Assembly (NCBI GenBank): GCA_025617745.1
Contig: CM046864.1
Coordinates: 1,240,001-1,304,000 of the forward strand
Length of the DNA stretch: 64,000 nucleotides
Source: Heliocidaris erythrogramma
Taxonomy: Eukaryota; Echinodermata; Echinoidea; Camarodonta; Echinometridae
Reading direction: 5' to 3'
The notes below the pieces were generated by a model, which saw nothing but the letters and a program-made list of their open reading frames with translations, ran no database searches and had not been told where the DNA came from. How positions within the stretch are numbered: position 1 is the stretch's first letter; each line of letters starts with the position of its first letter. Below, piece after piece: positions 12,901-28,600 of the stretch. The position numbers and the translations under genes were made by a program.

Positions 12901-15900
12901 TATGATACGTTATTTACTCGTATTACTTAAAAAGGGCCCCATCCGCAAACTCTGCTTCCTAGGGGTCCAAAAACTCTCATTCAAACTATTGTATTACTAT
13001 TCCACTGTATTATGTTATCATTTTGTATGTTTGATTGGTTTCAATAAATTGAATTGAATTGAAATTGAAATTCAATTTTGTGACATAAGTTCTACGTCAA
13101 AGGTCACTATGTGGCCTGCAAATCATGCCAAGTTTTTCTACACTCTCATTTTTAAATGTTCTCTGTTCAACAGATGGATATAACTCAAGTGATCTTAACT
13201 TCGAGCTTTCCTACAATACGAACCGCTCGAACAGCACGAGTGGCGAGAGCGAAGATGTCGAAATTGAGGCACTTTTTGGAAATCCGCTGATGAGCGATAC
13301 GAGTTTCAAAATTGGCTTCCGACTGGGAGTTCTTGATATCACGGTGTTTGGGCCAGGCGAGTACCAAGAGAACGGAGCAGGGCGAGGACTTCTTGGTAGG
13401 TCACAGGCGTGTTTTTTTGGCGGCTCTTTTAAATGCTCATACTGTAATCGTGCTGATATTCCAACTGAATGGGTTATGTAGTGCTTATGACAAATCTGAA
13501 CCCAACTCCTTCCTTTAAAAAAAGTTTTTAAAGATGTTTATTGTAATCCTTAATCAAATACATATTTGAAGTGGCATCACGTTTTTTTTTTAATGAAAGA
13601 AAACTAAGTTCATAATTTCTTGCCGTAGATGTCGTCGGATGGAACTGAATGTCAAAGTATTAGGTATATAACTGACTTGATGAATTATCGTTGACTTGAC
13701 AGATTATCTTTACTTGGTTGGAAACAAATATTTTATGGGAAGCATTATTCATTAAAAAAAAAAAACGCTTAACAACATTCTGTAATTTTATGATGCCTAA
13801 CGGCAGTATTGAAATAAAGGAATAAACCTCCAATCCAGCATAATTCAATCAGCGTGTCGGTAAAGCCGATATGTGAGAAAATTATTTCATATTTGAACTT
13901 GGGATTGAAACGTTATGTGGTAATTCGGATTTGTGTTCAATTACCATAAATCATATCGTTACGAGTGAAAAAAAAAATGATTTAGTATCACGACATATAT
14001 TTCAACTATAGGCCGATATGCCTTGAAATGCTGGAAAGATGTGATTTGAATGAAACCCGCGATAGGCCGTAATTATGGGTACGCATGTCTGTGATATGCA
14101 GTCAAACATGTAAACATTTGAAAAACCTGTAATTCTTCAACCCATGTCTTTTACTGAAAATATTACCACCATAAGTTGTAGAAAATTTCCCACCCTTTCT
14201 AATGACACCAAACATTCTAACTTTAAAGCCTTTAAAATATGAAAATTATTGTAAAACAAAAATGAGTTTCCTTTTAGTCCTTTACATATTTGTTCCTCAT
14301 TGGTTTACCAGTGTTTTCTGTGAAAGTAAATGGAGATCCTGTACAAAATCACCATAGTAGGATATAATAATTCTGAGATATTAAGAATACTTGATTCATC
14401 CTCTACACATTGCTTTAAATTGACCGTCATATACGCATATACGCATTTCTTGATGGAGCAGTGTATGATTGAAAATGAATATTATATTTCTTATATGAGA
14501 CACCGATACAGCAAGAATTAATATTTGTTCGTCTCTTGCATCTTTGGAACGTAGGTTATTGGAACGGCGACTCATCTGATGATTTTCTTCTTCGAGACAA
14601 TTCGATCCTTGAACCTGGAGAAGGCAAAAACCTCACAGAGGCGCAGATATTCACCTTTGGACAGTCTTGTACGTAACATTTATTACGTATAATTCCCATG
14701 CTTCACTGGTCACGGGGCATTACAGAAACTAGATGATTTTTCATTAAGTGCCGCTGTTATGCTCTCTCAGAAGATTTATGAAAGATATGCTATTGTGTCA
14801 AAGATTAAACAAAGAAAAGGTTTTGTTATCAGTTAGTAACTTAAAAATGAAAACGACAAAGAAAACATAAGTTTTGAAACGAAACATGTTTCGGAGTTAT
14901 ACTACATCATTAGCCTGATTATTTTGCAACAGAGACAGTACTATATATACTTTCAGATCACATACTAAATAACATGAACAGTTAACAATATAAAGTGTGT
15001 CAAAATGTACTTAATGAGGTGAGGGACCTGTCTGGTCAAGGACCTGGGTGAACAATACATACAGTTAAATAGAAAACAATATTTGGTAATTGTAGATCTG
15101 TTGGTTGAGTTCGGGTTTGGTCCAATTGAGATATAGGCCTTCTTTTATTTTGAGTTGAAAATCTGTGTGGGCAGTGTCCAATATTTTGAAGCATTGTGGG
15201 TTACATTCTGATAGACATTGCTTTGAAGATTGTAAGTGTTTCCAGACGTGAGAGTTTTTGTCCTTCCCCAAGTGCTCCTGTACTCGTGTTATATAGTGAC
15301 GTTTGGTCTGGCCAATGTAACGAGCCTTACATCTCGCACAGGTGAATTGATATATAACACGAGCACGGAGCTCTTGGAGAATGGAATCTTTAACAGTTAA
15401 CAAAGAATGGAGTTTAAATGACGAAAAGGAAATGATAATAGAAAAATCTTTACAGTATTGTTTGGCCATTGATTTCAGTTTCTTTTCAAGCTCTTTAGAT
15501 GGGTTGCCAATGTAAGGTAACTTGAAATACCTTTTTGTTCTTTGCTCTGTTCTATCGTGTCGTTCTTTTGGAATTATCAATTAGTATTAAACCGTTCATT
15601 AGAACCGATCACTACACCACGAAATCTCTACAAGATGGGCTGCTGCTGCTGCTGCAGTCCAGTGACAGTCAGTTTGTGCACAATTTACACACCTTGGTGG
15701 CGAAAGGCAATGCCAATTAAATAAGATAAAATTGCAGTGGAAGGGCTATGATCCACAACCCTTTCCTCTCTAGTGAAACACTAAAATAGTTTGAGATAAG
15801 AGTATTTATTTAGAATATTAAACTATTTTGAAATGATGATACAATACTTTCCCCAGGGGCAATTACTGCCGAAGAGTCCTTATTTGATTACGGAGGAAAG

Positions 15901-18900
15901 ACATGGGCCGATTACAACAACCCCACCTTCACGCCCCCGTTTTTGGACGAGGTCATGGCTAATGCTACAGCGGAACAGCTAGCTAATGCAACTGAGACAT
16001 GCGGTGATGATCGAGCTTGCCTGTTTGACTATCTTGTTGTTGGACCAGCGCTTGGTGCAGATTCAATGGCAACTGGACAACAAAGACTGGAAGAAAAGGA
16101 ATCACTTGGTATCTATTTTTAAGTGAAATGCCTTACGCATTGCATTAACAGAAGTAATAAAGAATAACGAGCATTCTTCTAGATTTTGATACTCCTGTCA
16201 AAGGAATTATCCTTATCGTGTTTACTTTGATCTTTTAAGATTAAATATTAGGAAATAGTTAAGCTCAAATTATAACAGACATAAATTTTTTATTTTATTT
16301 CATTTTATTTATTTACTTATTGACTGTTATTATTGATTTTTTATTTAATTTAATTTAATCTTTTTCGGGGGGGGGGGGGGGGGGGGGGTACAAAGCTGAA
16401 ACGTTGCAAGTGATAAGTTTTTCTAGTTTTAATGACATTCATGTTTCAACCTAATGGCCCTTAAGTTTCATTACAATACGACTTAAATATATTTGAGTTA
16501 TGGCGAGACAATATGCCGACATTTGAAGCAGTACAGTATTATAAAAAATATATCGTCTCTTTTCTGCAGCCAATTTTCCTCCGGAATTCGACTCAGTCAT
16601 TGATATAAGCTCAACAACTGCACTATCTGGGAATGACACTCTGTGCTTAATTGTTGGGGAAACATATACACTACAATTCTCCGCGAGTGACCCGAACAAC
16701 GATACAGTTACATTCTCATTGAACGGGACAGTGCCTGACAGTGCTTCAATAGACAATGGTATATATGCTTATTACGTACACTCCAAAAAGTTCGACACTT
16801 CCGCATAACTGTATTGATTAATTGAAGTAAAATGGCAAATTTCGAGTGCATGTGGAACGTACCTGTTTTGTTTTAACAGTAATTACTGGTATTTTTTTCC
16901 CGAGCGTTAAAAGATGATTATTTATAATTCCAAAAATGATTATTCATGGCATTTGTATGTGTACGGAGTTAAACATTTGTTATATATATATATATATATA
17001 AAACAAATAGTCTTTAAAATCTTTACCAGATATGCATTTGCATTCTCTTCAGAAAATTACTATATATATATATATTTACAAATGTAGATGCACGTGGTAT
17101 AAAGAAAATATATTAATTTTCTGAAGAGAATGCAAATGCATATATATACAAATGTAGATGCACGTGGTATAAAGAAAATATATTAATTTTCTGAAGAGAA
17201 TGCAAATGCATATCTGGTAAAGATTTTAAAGTCTGTCCACCCCGAAAGCTTCTAGTTGTTACCAAGTTTTAATTTACCAAATGCAAAGGAACAGAGACAA
17301 AACAAAACAAATATATGAGAGACCTAGATTTTCATTGATATTAAAGCATTTATTGTGTTAGGAATGTGGCTCTTACATTAATAAATGTGTTTTAACTTCA
17401 TTAAAACAGTTTAGGCTGTCAAGCAAAAGAACTATAATGGGTTATAATGAAAACAGAATTAAGATCTTACTGGGAGTGCTGTGAGCCCCCCCCCCCCCAA
17501 AAGGTCCTCAGCATTTTAGTGTCTCTTTTTAAGTCCAAAAAGCTCTGACAAGCAAAAAAAATAATAATAAAAAAAAGGTCCTCAGCATTTTAGTGTCTCC
17601 TTTTAAGTCCAAAGAGCTCAGACAAGCAACAAAAAAAGAAAAAAAAAAAAAAGGTCCTCAGCATTTTAGTGTCTCCTTTTAAGTCCAAAGAGCTCAGACA
17701 AGCAGCAAAAAAAGAAAAAGAAAAAAAAAGTCCTCAGCGACTGTTGCAATAATTACAGAATACAGTCAGGACCAATATCGACTTCACACTATCGCCAAAC
17801 ACAAGGAGCGAACGAGGGGAAATGGGTATGGGTATCCATCTATTTCTTCTTATTACTGTTTTTTCGTTTTTGTTTGTAAGAAAACGTTATCGTTTTGTCA
17901 CAGGTTTCCAGGTAAATATAGTAATTGTATTTTATAACACTTTACTTTTTTAATAGATGGTCTTTTAACCTGGACACCTGAGGATACAGAAAGGGTGAAC
18001 ATTGAAGTTGTAGCAAGTGATGGTAAAGTTTCCAGCGCTTATCCTTTCAAGGTCAAGATGTGCCGCTGTGAAAATAATGGTACTTGTGACTTCGAAACTG
18101 AAGCTGAAGGAGAAGACTTAGTTGGGAATCAGTTTGCAGTAAGAAACATATAATATCAAATTTCGGAGAATATCATGATTTTCGTATTTAATGATAGGAA
18201 TATCAGTATACAAATGATGCACAGGTCTGAGTGTGTCGGTAGGAATTGTGTGCATAAGGTAACTATGGAATGTTTAACCGGCAGTTTCCATAGTTACCGC
18301 ATGCACACTATTCCTACCACGAAAAAACATGTGCATCATCTGTTTTATAGAACGGTGGACAAATTTTTGCCAAAAATCCTTTTTTTCAATCATGCGTCCG
18401 GTAATTACCGACGCATGGCAAATTTACTGGATGCATGGCTAGCCATGCGTTTAACCGGTAATTACCGGACGCATGGCAAATTTACCGGATGCATGATAAG
18501 AGAAAAAACCTTATACAAGGCACTGCTTCATGCTTGCACTGGTAAATCATTTCCATGCATCATAAATAGATTTTAGAAATTTAATGACTTCCATAGAGAA
18601 CGGAAAATCTGGCTATTTTAAGGTTAAATTTCAGAATTTCATTTTTTTTTTCAGTGTTAGAGTCTTGACCCTAAGGCTAAGCCTAGCCCTGGCTAAGCTA
18701 ACTAGGCTACTGTTTTTTATTTTACACCCATTTTTAGAATCTGTCAACAACTAGCCCAAGTTGATATAATCTAGTCTATTTACATTAAATCAAGTAATTT
18801 AAAGAATTAATGCAAAGATTCTGAGAACGAGATCTAGTCTTGCATCAACAAATTTTAAGTCTGGTCATCCCATAATCCAGGCCAGACCAGTGTCAGTGAC

Positions 18901-21900
18901 ACTACGTGTCGATGCAGTGGATATGCTGCGCTGTAGTGAATCACCGTATGCACTGCACTACAGTGCAGCGTACGGTACGGTACAGTGACCCTCTCCTTTC
19001 ACTCAGTTTCACACTGCACTGATTTTCATTTAATCGCCTTTTCAGTTTGCTTGTTTCTAAACAGGTAGATCTATAATCCGATTTTATTGGGCTTACCATC
19101 AGAATCCGAAGTCAACTATCATTAACATCTGAATTTTGTCTCAAATCTTGCAATTCGCCGTCATTAAAAAGTCGTATATCGCGGCTCTCAGCTCAGACTC
19201 TCGCACTCGCTAAATTAAATATCGATAGCATGTTTACAGTGGCTATCGTCAGTGATCGCAATAATTATCGATATCGAACGTCAGGCCAGTAAAATTCAAG
19301 GCACAGCTCTTGACCAATGAGATTGCGACAGGGTTAACGTTCAAATTAAAAGATCATACGGCATTCCCCAAAATAAATTTGCTGTTGTCAGTCTGAAAAT
19401 TTTTGCTCGCTCGCGTACGAATAATTAGACCATAAGGCCCTACACAACTACTGAATTATGGAAGCTGAAGTAATGACCAGAACCGCAATAAAAAAGAGGA
19501 AGTTGACGCTTGATAATAACTGTATCAATTAGACTGTATAGGGTAATACCAACGTCACCAAATGGTCCTTTTTCGCTTTATGTTCACCCCTTGTAGGTGC
19601 CCCTTTCCCCCCAAAGTGCCCTTTTTTGCTTGTGCCCCCCCCCCACTTTGAAAGACGCTCCCCTGCCCCTGCTTTCATCATTTCATTAGTGAGGTTTGTG
19701 AGCTCGGGGGTGGCACTGAGGACAGTCCGAGACCTGAATATTCTTCGGCAGAGAGGGCAAGGTTACTGTGCCAAAGGGTCTTGTGTTGGAAGTCTCTTGT
19801 CTTACTTTGAGTGATGTTCTTTTGGTCTTTGCTGCCTTGATTCTAACTATTTAGACGTTTTTTCCCCTTTTGCGATAGCATCACGCTAGGTAGAGCGATT
19901 TTAAATAGTGGGTCCCATGATGAAGGACCAATGCAAAATGTCCTTCATGGATGCCTCTAGGGTGTCCTTGAACGTTTTCTTTCTGTCCCATTGAAGTCTT
20001 GCTTTATCCTGCAGAATAAGGGATTATGTTTGCTAGGTCCAAAATTGTGTAAGGTCTCAAGGTATTTTGGTTTTCATATTGGCCGTACATCTGTAGATAG
20101 ACATGTTTTTTATGTAGTGACTTTTAGTTTATTCCTTGAACTTAAAAGATCGAACAATTTGTTATATTTTTTCATTGGCTATAAATATTTATTTCAGCAC
20201 ATAAAATGTCCTATCACGACATCAATATAGAAAATATGAAAGAAACGTGATTCCAAAATATACATATTTAAAATTATCAAAAAGTATCCAAAAAAATCTA
20301 CCTTATGTACCCTATCCACACCACACCCCCACAACGTTTACACCGACATATCTTAAAACAAGCTGATACTGAGGACGAATGTGCATAAAACTTAACTCCC
20401 TATGTGTTTGCCACTAAATGACCCTACTCCTGAAGGACAATGCGTGTATATCTAATAAGGGGAGTGGGGACGAAGAGGGCACTACTCAATAATTCCTGTA
20501 TAAATATGTATCCAATAAGCCTTTATTTACGATCAATGTATTTGCAGCTCAATCCTGAAGATGTAAAGTTGTGCCCTAAAATTTGTTACTCTTTGTATCA
20601 TATCTTTGGTGATGTAGATTGTGACGTGTAACTGCACAGATGGGTGGGATGGCGTCCACTGTGATACAGATGCAGACTCCTGTGAAGGAGATCCCTGCTT
20701 CGAAGGAGTCATTTGCTTCGATGATCCACCCCCTTCGACAGAGCCTAGATGTGGTGACTGTCCTCCAAATTTTGTTGGTGACGGGCTAATATGCTACGGT
20801 AAGTCGGAGAGAGTGCAACGAAAAAAAACCCCGATCAGCGTGATTTTTCTTAAGGGAAGGTTTGTGATCTATCGCCCATCCGTAAAATGATTAGAATGGC
20901 AGACATTCATATTCATATATGATAGGTATATCAAAGGTATTAATATTTTCTTGATAGCTTGGACTGTAAACAACCTAGTAAGGATAACAAAATTTCACAA
21001 TAACGATTTAATTTGCCATGTGTGCGAAATTATAGTGGACTTTGCCGTAAATATACTACATGTATTTACAGTCGCAATGATGAGATGGTGGTTTTCAAAT
21101 ATTTGATTCGACTGTTAAATGTATATAAATGACTGATTTGCGGATTTATTATTTTTGGCTGCTGGCCAATTTTTTACATTTCCATTTAATAGTTTATAGT
21201 GCATGCCTACTTAAAAGCCCAATTTCCATTAGTTCAGCATGCGACAGATCTGCAACTGGTGATCGCGGGCAGGCTCAAATGTTTTTTTTCTACGCATGTG
21301 AGATGGCCATGGGTAGTAGCTCCGTGACCGAAATCAGACGTAGAGAAGTTTTGTAAAAAAAAACTTGCTGCCACCGAAATTATCACAGATCATCAAAGTC
21401 TGATCTTGCGACAGTGCATCAAGTCTTGGATGATCACAAGGTTTCATTTTAAGCAATTAAATACTCAGTTGTGAGCATAAATAATTCTCGCTACCCCAAA
21501 TACGCAATTTCGCCAACAGATGGCGTTTGTCATGCAAACCACGCATGCGCAGTGCTGACAATATCCCGATTGGGTCGACAAGTGTTTGTGTTTTTGCATT
21601 GAAAATGTACACAGGTATTACATGTTTGAAGAGATACCATCATTTATTGAGACAATTGGTTGCATTTTCAAAATTTGAGTGGTTTATGTCATGCGATCCA
21701 AAAATCAATTTTTGCGTGCAGCGTTGGTCATTTTCTTTTCTACTTTAAAGATTATAGATTACAGGACGTTCATGTAAAGAAGGATTACCGTTCATGCAGT
21801 AAACCGTTACTTTCTAAAAACTCGGACGCAACTTCCGTTTTTTTTTTTACAACGATATGTGAAGGTTATCAAAATGGAATACGCCCACTGTTTACCTGTA

Positions 21901-22638
21901 TTTTTTTTTCCCATTCACACAGATGTAAATGAATGTGCGAACAACACCCTGAACGCCTGTGATCAGGAGTGCCAAAATACGCAAGGATCTTATGAGTGCT
22001 TGTGTGGATCTGGTTATGCCTTGGCCGTCGATTTACGCTCTTGCGACGGTAATACAATTTCCTGTTCAATTCACTTATATATATATATATATATATATAC
22101 TCAACCAAAGAAGGATTTCCCCCTGACACTTTTCAAAATAACTGGATACTTTTTTGATGCATTTTGTCCATTAAAAAAAGTAAAGATTGTAAAATTTTCT
22201 AACTGACCTTTTGTTCGGTTATTTTTGGACAACTATGTTTCTTACAATGACATTCTCGTTCTTATTGCAGTCGGTTGAAGAAAAAATGTTGTGTTTTATA
22301 ATGCCATGCAGGAATGTACATGCGTGTACTCCTTTCAAGCTTTCGTTCATGTACAGGCGCATAAATTTGAAATCAAATTCATGAAACCATATTGTCAAAT
22401 CGTCATTTTTTTCATGAATTTTGAATTATAAATCATGAGGCCCCACATGAACAAAAGATGAAGAGAATCGGAAAAGATATGCACATGTAACTTCTACATT
22501 GCATTGTGAAACGCAGTTTCTTTTCATGGTACTAGAATGCAATAAAAGGTATCATTTACTTATAAAAACATAAACAGTTGCTCCCAATTAAATAAAAGGT
22601 TGGTTAGACAATTCTGCATAATTTATGAATATGTTGAG

Positions 22639-22679
<41 letters not shown>

Positions 22680-25600
22680 GAATATTACCAATGAATTCGT
22701 GTATCTAAAAGATACTACTGAAGAGCCCTGCAGATTATATAAAAGCATTATTCGTAGGCTCGTATTCTGAACTCTTGATTTAACTTAAAATGCAGTCTAA
22801 AATGACCTAAACCGCAAGTCCTGTATAAATTCATCTGGAATGGAGACAGTTCAACCAGACCTTTGGTTGACCATCGATTTCATTCAAAATTCCACTAATT
22901 TGTTGAGTAACAAGACATAATGATTAACAAAATATAATACAAATGTTTTTCCTTGTAGACATAAATGAATGCTTGATGAATGAACACGACTGCGGATCGG
23001 GAAGCGTTTGCACCAATATAGACGGGGGATTTGATTGCTCATGTGAAAATGGATATATGAATACGACCTCCGACGGAAAACAGTGTGAAGGTAAGTGCAA
23101 ATTGGTTGGCTAAATGATATTCGAGCAGGGAAAGACCTCTTAACAATAGGCCTGTTTACTAAGTGTATTTAAATGTATGCATGTTTCTCTCCAGAATCCT
23201 TAGCTACCAACTATTTAGTGCACCTGATATGCATAATGGCATCTCTATGGATGGAATCCATTTTGCATACATTAGATGTTGCTATGTCGGGCAAGCCTCT
23301 GGCAAGCTTTTTAGTCGACAAGAGAAACTTTTGTTCCAGAAGTATGCATAAAATTAGTAAACAGGTCTATTCATTCGTTCTCCCAAATCTGGAAAGTATT
23401 TTTTGTCCATTTAATGTATTTATTTATTCAATTATTTCTGATATTTATGCAGGGCATCGCATTTTCAACAGTAGTGAAGGTATTCCATGAGGCCCTATTT
23501 GGTAATACAAATATTCCATAACAAATATAAATTTATGAAGTTGTAGCAACAATACGACAAGTAAAAAAGGAAAAAATGGGTGGTGTTATCGAATTAAATG
23601 TCAATTTGCCCTTTTTTAAAATATCGTATTTATAATATTTCAATATACGTACAAAGTAAAGTTGGTTTTAAAATGAAATGAAATATAAGAATGAATTTTA
23701 AAACAAATAACGTCATATAGTTCATATTACAAAGCAGAGAAACGTTTTGGCTGTTATATAGATCCACATTTGGGATATAAAATTTGTTATATAATATTCA
23801 AAATAGAATATACTGCAATATATTATAGCCTTTTATATAAACTACTTAGAACTGTTTATTTATACAGCATAGAAATAGAAATAAACTGTGAATAAAATCT
23901 GTCATAATGATAATGAATCGTGCCATTCATTCACTTTGTAAAGCTTCATGTCATCTTATATATATTTTTAAAGCACTGCCAGATTAAAAATATCTGTAGA
24001 TATATTTCAAGGGGTGAGAGAGGCAATAACTAAAAAAAAAAGCGCCTGGCTTGAATGCTCCCCAGGGAGTGGAGGAGGTGCATACATTGTGTGTGGGGAC
24101 GCCATAAATCCGATGACCGGGGTAATAATATGTCCGTTAATCGCTTTATGTATTAGGCACTCTATAAATCCAGAATATTATTATTAATAACTAAATATAT
24201 ATATCTATATATTTTGTTTGGGGGGGGGGGGGTGGGTAACAAAATATATCTTTAGAAAAATAAGCGAAGGAAATAAATCAACCATAATAAAATACTCATT
24301 CAGTTATGTTCACCCGACATTTTCTCTGAAATCTTTTCTTTCTGGTTTTATTTCGTCAAAGATTTAGAGTAAGAAAATTGCTTGTTTTTTTAAAGGAAAT
24401 GTTCAGTAGGTACATAACTTTTGCAGGAATATACGTGTATAGGCCTATCATTCAATATGAATTAACTGCACATTTCCCAAACTGTCATACTCGCCTTATT
24501 TCAGTCATACTACATGTAATGACATCGTACGTACTCTTAACTTTTTTCCCACTTTTATTTGTTCTCAATCAGATATTGATGAATGCGGAATGGCGGATTC
24601 CTGTGATGTTAATGCTATATGTGATAATACCGAGGGTTCCTTTATGTGTACTTGTTTAGAAGGCTATGTAGGGGATGGCCGAACGTGTGATGGTATGTAT
24701 TGTTGAGGTTTTACCCTTTTTAGAATTTAATTATTCTTGTATTGCTTTTGTAAAAATATCACTATTGATCTAATTTTGGAAAAAACATTTGCCTATGATT
24801 TGTGATGCACGTTTGCTAATCTTGCGTTTTGTTTGTTGTTGGTGGTGGTGTTGTTTACATATTGTTTTCTTGTCCTGTTTGTAGATGTGAAAAACTCATC
24901 TTTGTTTTAAAAAATGATTATAAAAAAGTTTCCAAATGACAGTATTATATTTTTTCCATTCGTATACGATTTGCAGTCGCTTAGAAAATCTATGAACTTT
25001 ATACAAATTTACGAAGTGGTATTATGGAATGACGTGTACAAGGTACATGAGGATTAGTCCTACCCCCTGTGAATAAAAAAAGTGTTGGATTTAATTTAAC
25101 ACAGATGAGGATGAATGTCGTAACCCTGATTTAAACGATTGCGACGAGCAATCCACGTGCTCCAACGTAGAGGGATACTACCAGTGTTCTTGTAACGAGG
25201 GTTGGACAGGTAACGGCTTTAACTGTACCGATGTAGATGAATGCAAGGAGGATCTTGACGACTGTGATACGAATGGAAACTGCACCAATCTAATTGGTGA
25301 ACACATGTGCCAGTGTAATGGAGGGTACATCGGAAATGGCTTAGAGTGTTTTGGTAAGAATAGATGAGATTAATTGGCATATGGTAATCCAGTAATATAT
25401 ATATATATACACACACACACACACCCACATTATGTATATTTCATTATCTATCAGCCCCTTTATATAATATTTTTTTTCTGAAAAGAATGGACTTTTTAAA
25501 ACATATATAAATAACTGCTTTTTCAAATGTGTGATTTTTATATTTTTTCTATCAACTGAAGGCCTTTTCTATTTTTTAAAAATTTTAATAATAGAAGTAT

Positions 25601-28600
25601 TTCTTTATTTATATTTTTCATTGTAGTGTGCCGCATGGCAAGTACTTTTTTGTTATAACACATACTTCTCTGTATAGGCAAACTCAATCAGGTTCATTTA
25701 AAGTAGTCACGCGAAGAGTCAAAGGTGTTTGAATTGCTGCAAAATTCATATCACTACGAAGGGGAAGCTTTACTGATTAGGTATAACAACTTCCCCGGTC
25801 AAGATATGTTTTTGGCCCGCAGTAATCATCTTTCAAAAATGGTATTTGTGAGATCCAGATTTTCTGCCTTCAGCAGTCCTCCGTGGAGTGTCGCGACGTG
25901 TGACGTCAAAAGCTTGACAACATAATGAGAGCTGCTGGCTAGGCGCGCCGCATGCATTGAAAACAGTTCTATTTCCTATTTCGATATTTTGCTCTACGGA
26001 ATGCAACGTCAGATGTCAAACCGTTTGAAAAGCAAAACCTTAGAATATTGCAACCTGGGCAGCATGCACATTAATTCAATATAGATATAAATATACATTT
26101 TTATTTCAGACGTGGATGAATGTGATGGTGCCTCTGAAGACATATGTCCATTTGGTGCCTACTGTGTAAACACAGACGGTTCGTTCACGTGTGACTGCAA
26201 GGACGGCTTTAACAGTACAATAGATGGAACTTGTGCAGGTTAGGATTAGTGCTTATGCGTTAAATAACCATAGTTTCCTTTTTTAATATAGACATTTCTC
26301 TCGATGTTTCTATGATTATTATATTTTAGGCCATTCTTAGTCACGTGTGTCACACCTCTACCCCCCCCCACACAAAAGAAGGAATTTCACTATTGTGAGC
26401 CTTATGATTTTAATAATCTTCCCAGTGTGTTGAGTTTTTCATGTATATACAGCAAATATAGACATGGGCATATGAATGTAAAAAAAAAAAAGGAAAAAAA
26501 AAGGTCAGTGATGATAGTTGCTCTACGTCACAGTTCAATGATTGGTCAAATGAGTGACCTCTGTGAATTTTCAAAAGTTTCAAAGGTCATGTTAATTTTA
26601 TGATAGGTATATATCATTTTACTATTTCTTAGAAAATAGCAGAAGTTCCTTAAGATATTTTTAATGTAATATTTTGTATCATGATGTCTGGTCATGTGTG
26701 ACATGCCATACCTAAAGTGTGCAGATGTCGTGAACTATTTGAGAAATCATTATATTTAGTATTTTTAATTCATTTTTGCAATGACTCTATATGAATTATC
26801 ATTGATACGGTCGAAAGTGATTCTCAGATCTTCTCTTTATGAAAAATGCACAGGAAACGCACATTTTTAGTTGGGTTGTACTTCAAGTACAGACCACTTC
26901 TGTTTTTGTACGATTTTTTTTTCTATATCTATTATTTTTATTTCTACCTACTAATCTATGGAAAATTGCTTTCACACTGTTCAGAGTAACCCCACCACAC
27001 AGCAATGAAAAGTATAAACTTGCAATCCAAGGGAAATGCGAGAAAAGTAGGGTTGAATACAAACAAGTACACCCTTTTTCGTGCGAGGTCACACACGTGA
27101 CTGACCTAATTTTGACCTCTGAAAGAAAATGATGTACTTTTATTTAAAATAATTACCTTCCATCTGTTGGGGGTAAGATTGATATTCAAATGTCCAAAAT
27201 GAGAGACTTCTACTACAATACAAATGCTGAAAATTATGTTTAAATTTACCATTTTTTCAGGATTTTCATCACACACCTGACTGAGAATGGACCATTATCA
27301 TTATTGTAATAATTTTTATTCGTATTATTATTAGTAGTAGTAGTATTGTAATTATTATTATTATTGTTCAGAACAAAGAATAAAAGTCTTAAAAACAAAA
27401 TAAAATCAAAGATTGCTCGTGCTGATATACAACTTTATTAATCTTCAGCTTGTTTTATAAATAATTCTTTAGAAGCACATTTCCATTGGCCAATTACATT
27501 ATAAATATGTGAGCGCTAATTACAATTCGATCATAAGGTTACACAATCAATTCAGAGTATTAAGCAAGAGGATTACAAAGAGTGACCAAATTAGTTGGGC
27601 AATGTTTACAATTTAAATTATAATTGTTAAATATGATATACTTCAACTCTTTCAATTTTCAGACATCAATGAATGCGAGACAAATCCTTGTTCTCCGAAT
27701 GCAACATGTACCAATAACAATGGTTCATACGCTTGTCAATGTAATGACTACTACGACGGAGATGGTATGACTTGCAGAGGTATGTATATAATTACATATC
27801 CGATTCACAGAAAAAAATGAGATTTTGTCCCATCACCTTCACCAACGGTAATTATTTGCTTACTATCAACATGATCGCAAATACAAATAATCAAGATACA
27901 TGTATCTACTTAGAAGCAAGATCAAAACCCTATCGTGCTGCGTATAGTAATCATGTATGTAATGACTTTGTCTCCTTGTCATGTTCGCATATTTTGCTAG
28001 GTGACACAAAATGCTACTGAATTTACCGTGGTTCGATTTTGGGAAAGTCTATGCAATCGTATTAAATTAACAATAAACTAAGCTCATAAATTTATACAGC
28101 CCCCAAATTTTGGAACTCTCTTCAAAATGACATTCAACTTGCCCCCTCAATTAATTCATTGAAGAGGAAATTGAAATTGTCTCTTATACTTACAATATCA
28201 GTACATTGTCAAATCACGTCTTGCCCTTTTTAATGCACCTATCCTTCCCATTACGTCTTTCTTTACGCTTTGTATGTAACTATGGTCACTACCGCTGTAG
28301 TGTGCACATCGTGCTCTCTCTCTCTCTCTGTCATTTCTTCTCCTCTCCACCTCTCCCCTCTTTTTCTTTACTCTTCACATATGCAGCAATATTTTCTATC
28401 CAAGTATTTCTCTCTTAATTTTCTGTTGTCTTATATCTTTTGTATTTATTATGTTCACTATACTATATACGTGTCGTAACAAGTTTAAAATTATGGATTT
28501 ATTCTGACACTTTTTGGTAATCTTCTATGTATATTTATATTTTTTCTAGTCAATATATTTACATGTTACAAAAAATTATGTTCGTCATTACTTCGAGGGA

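Noticed and set aside
25725..25925. 66-codon + strand ORF in an EGF intron
   Set aside because: No domain, no phase-compatible splice sites; probably part of an unidentified repeat.
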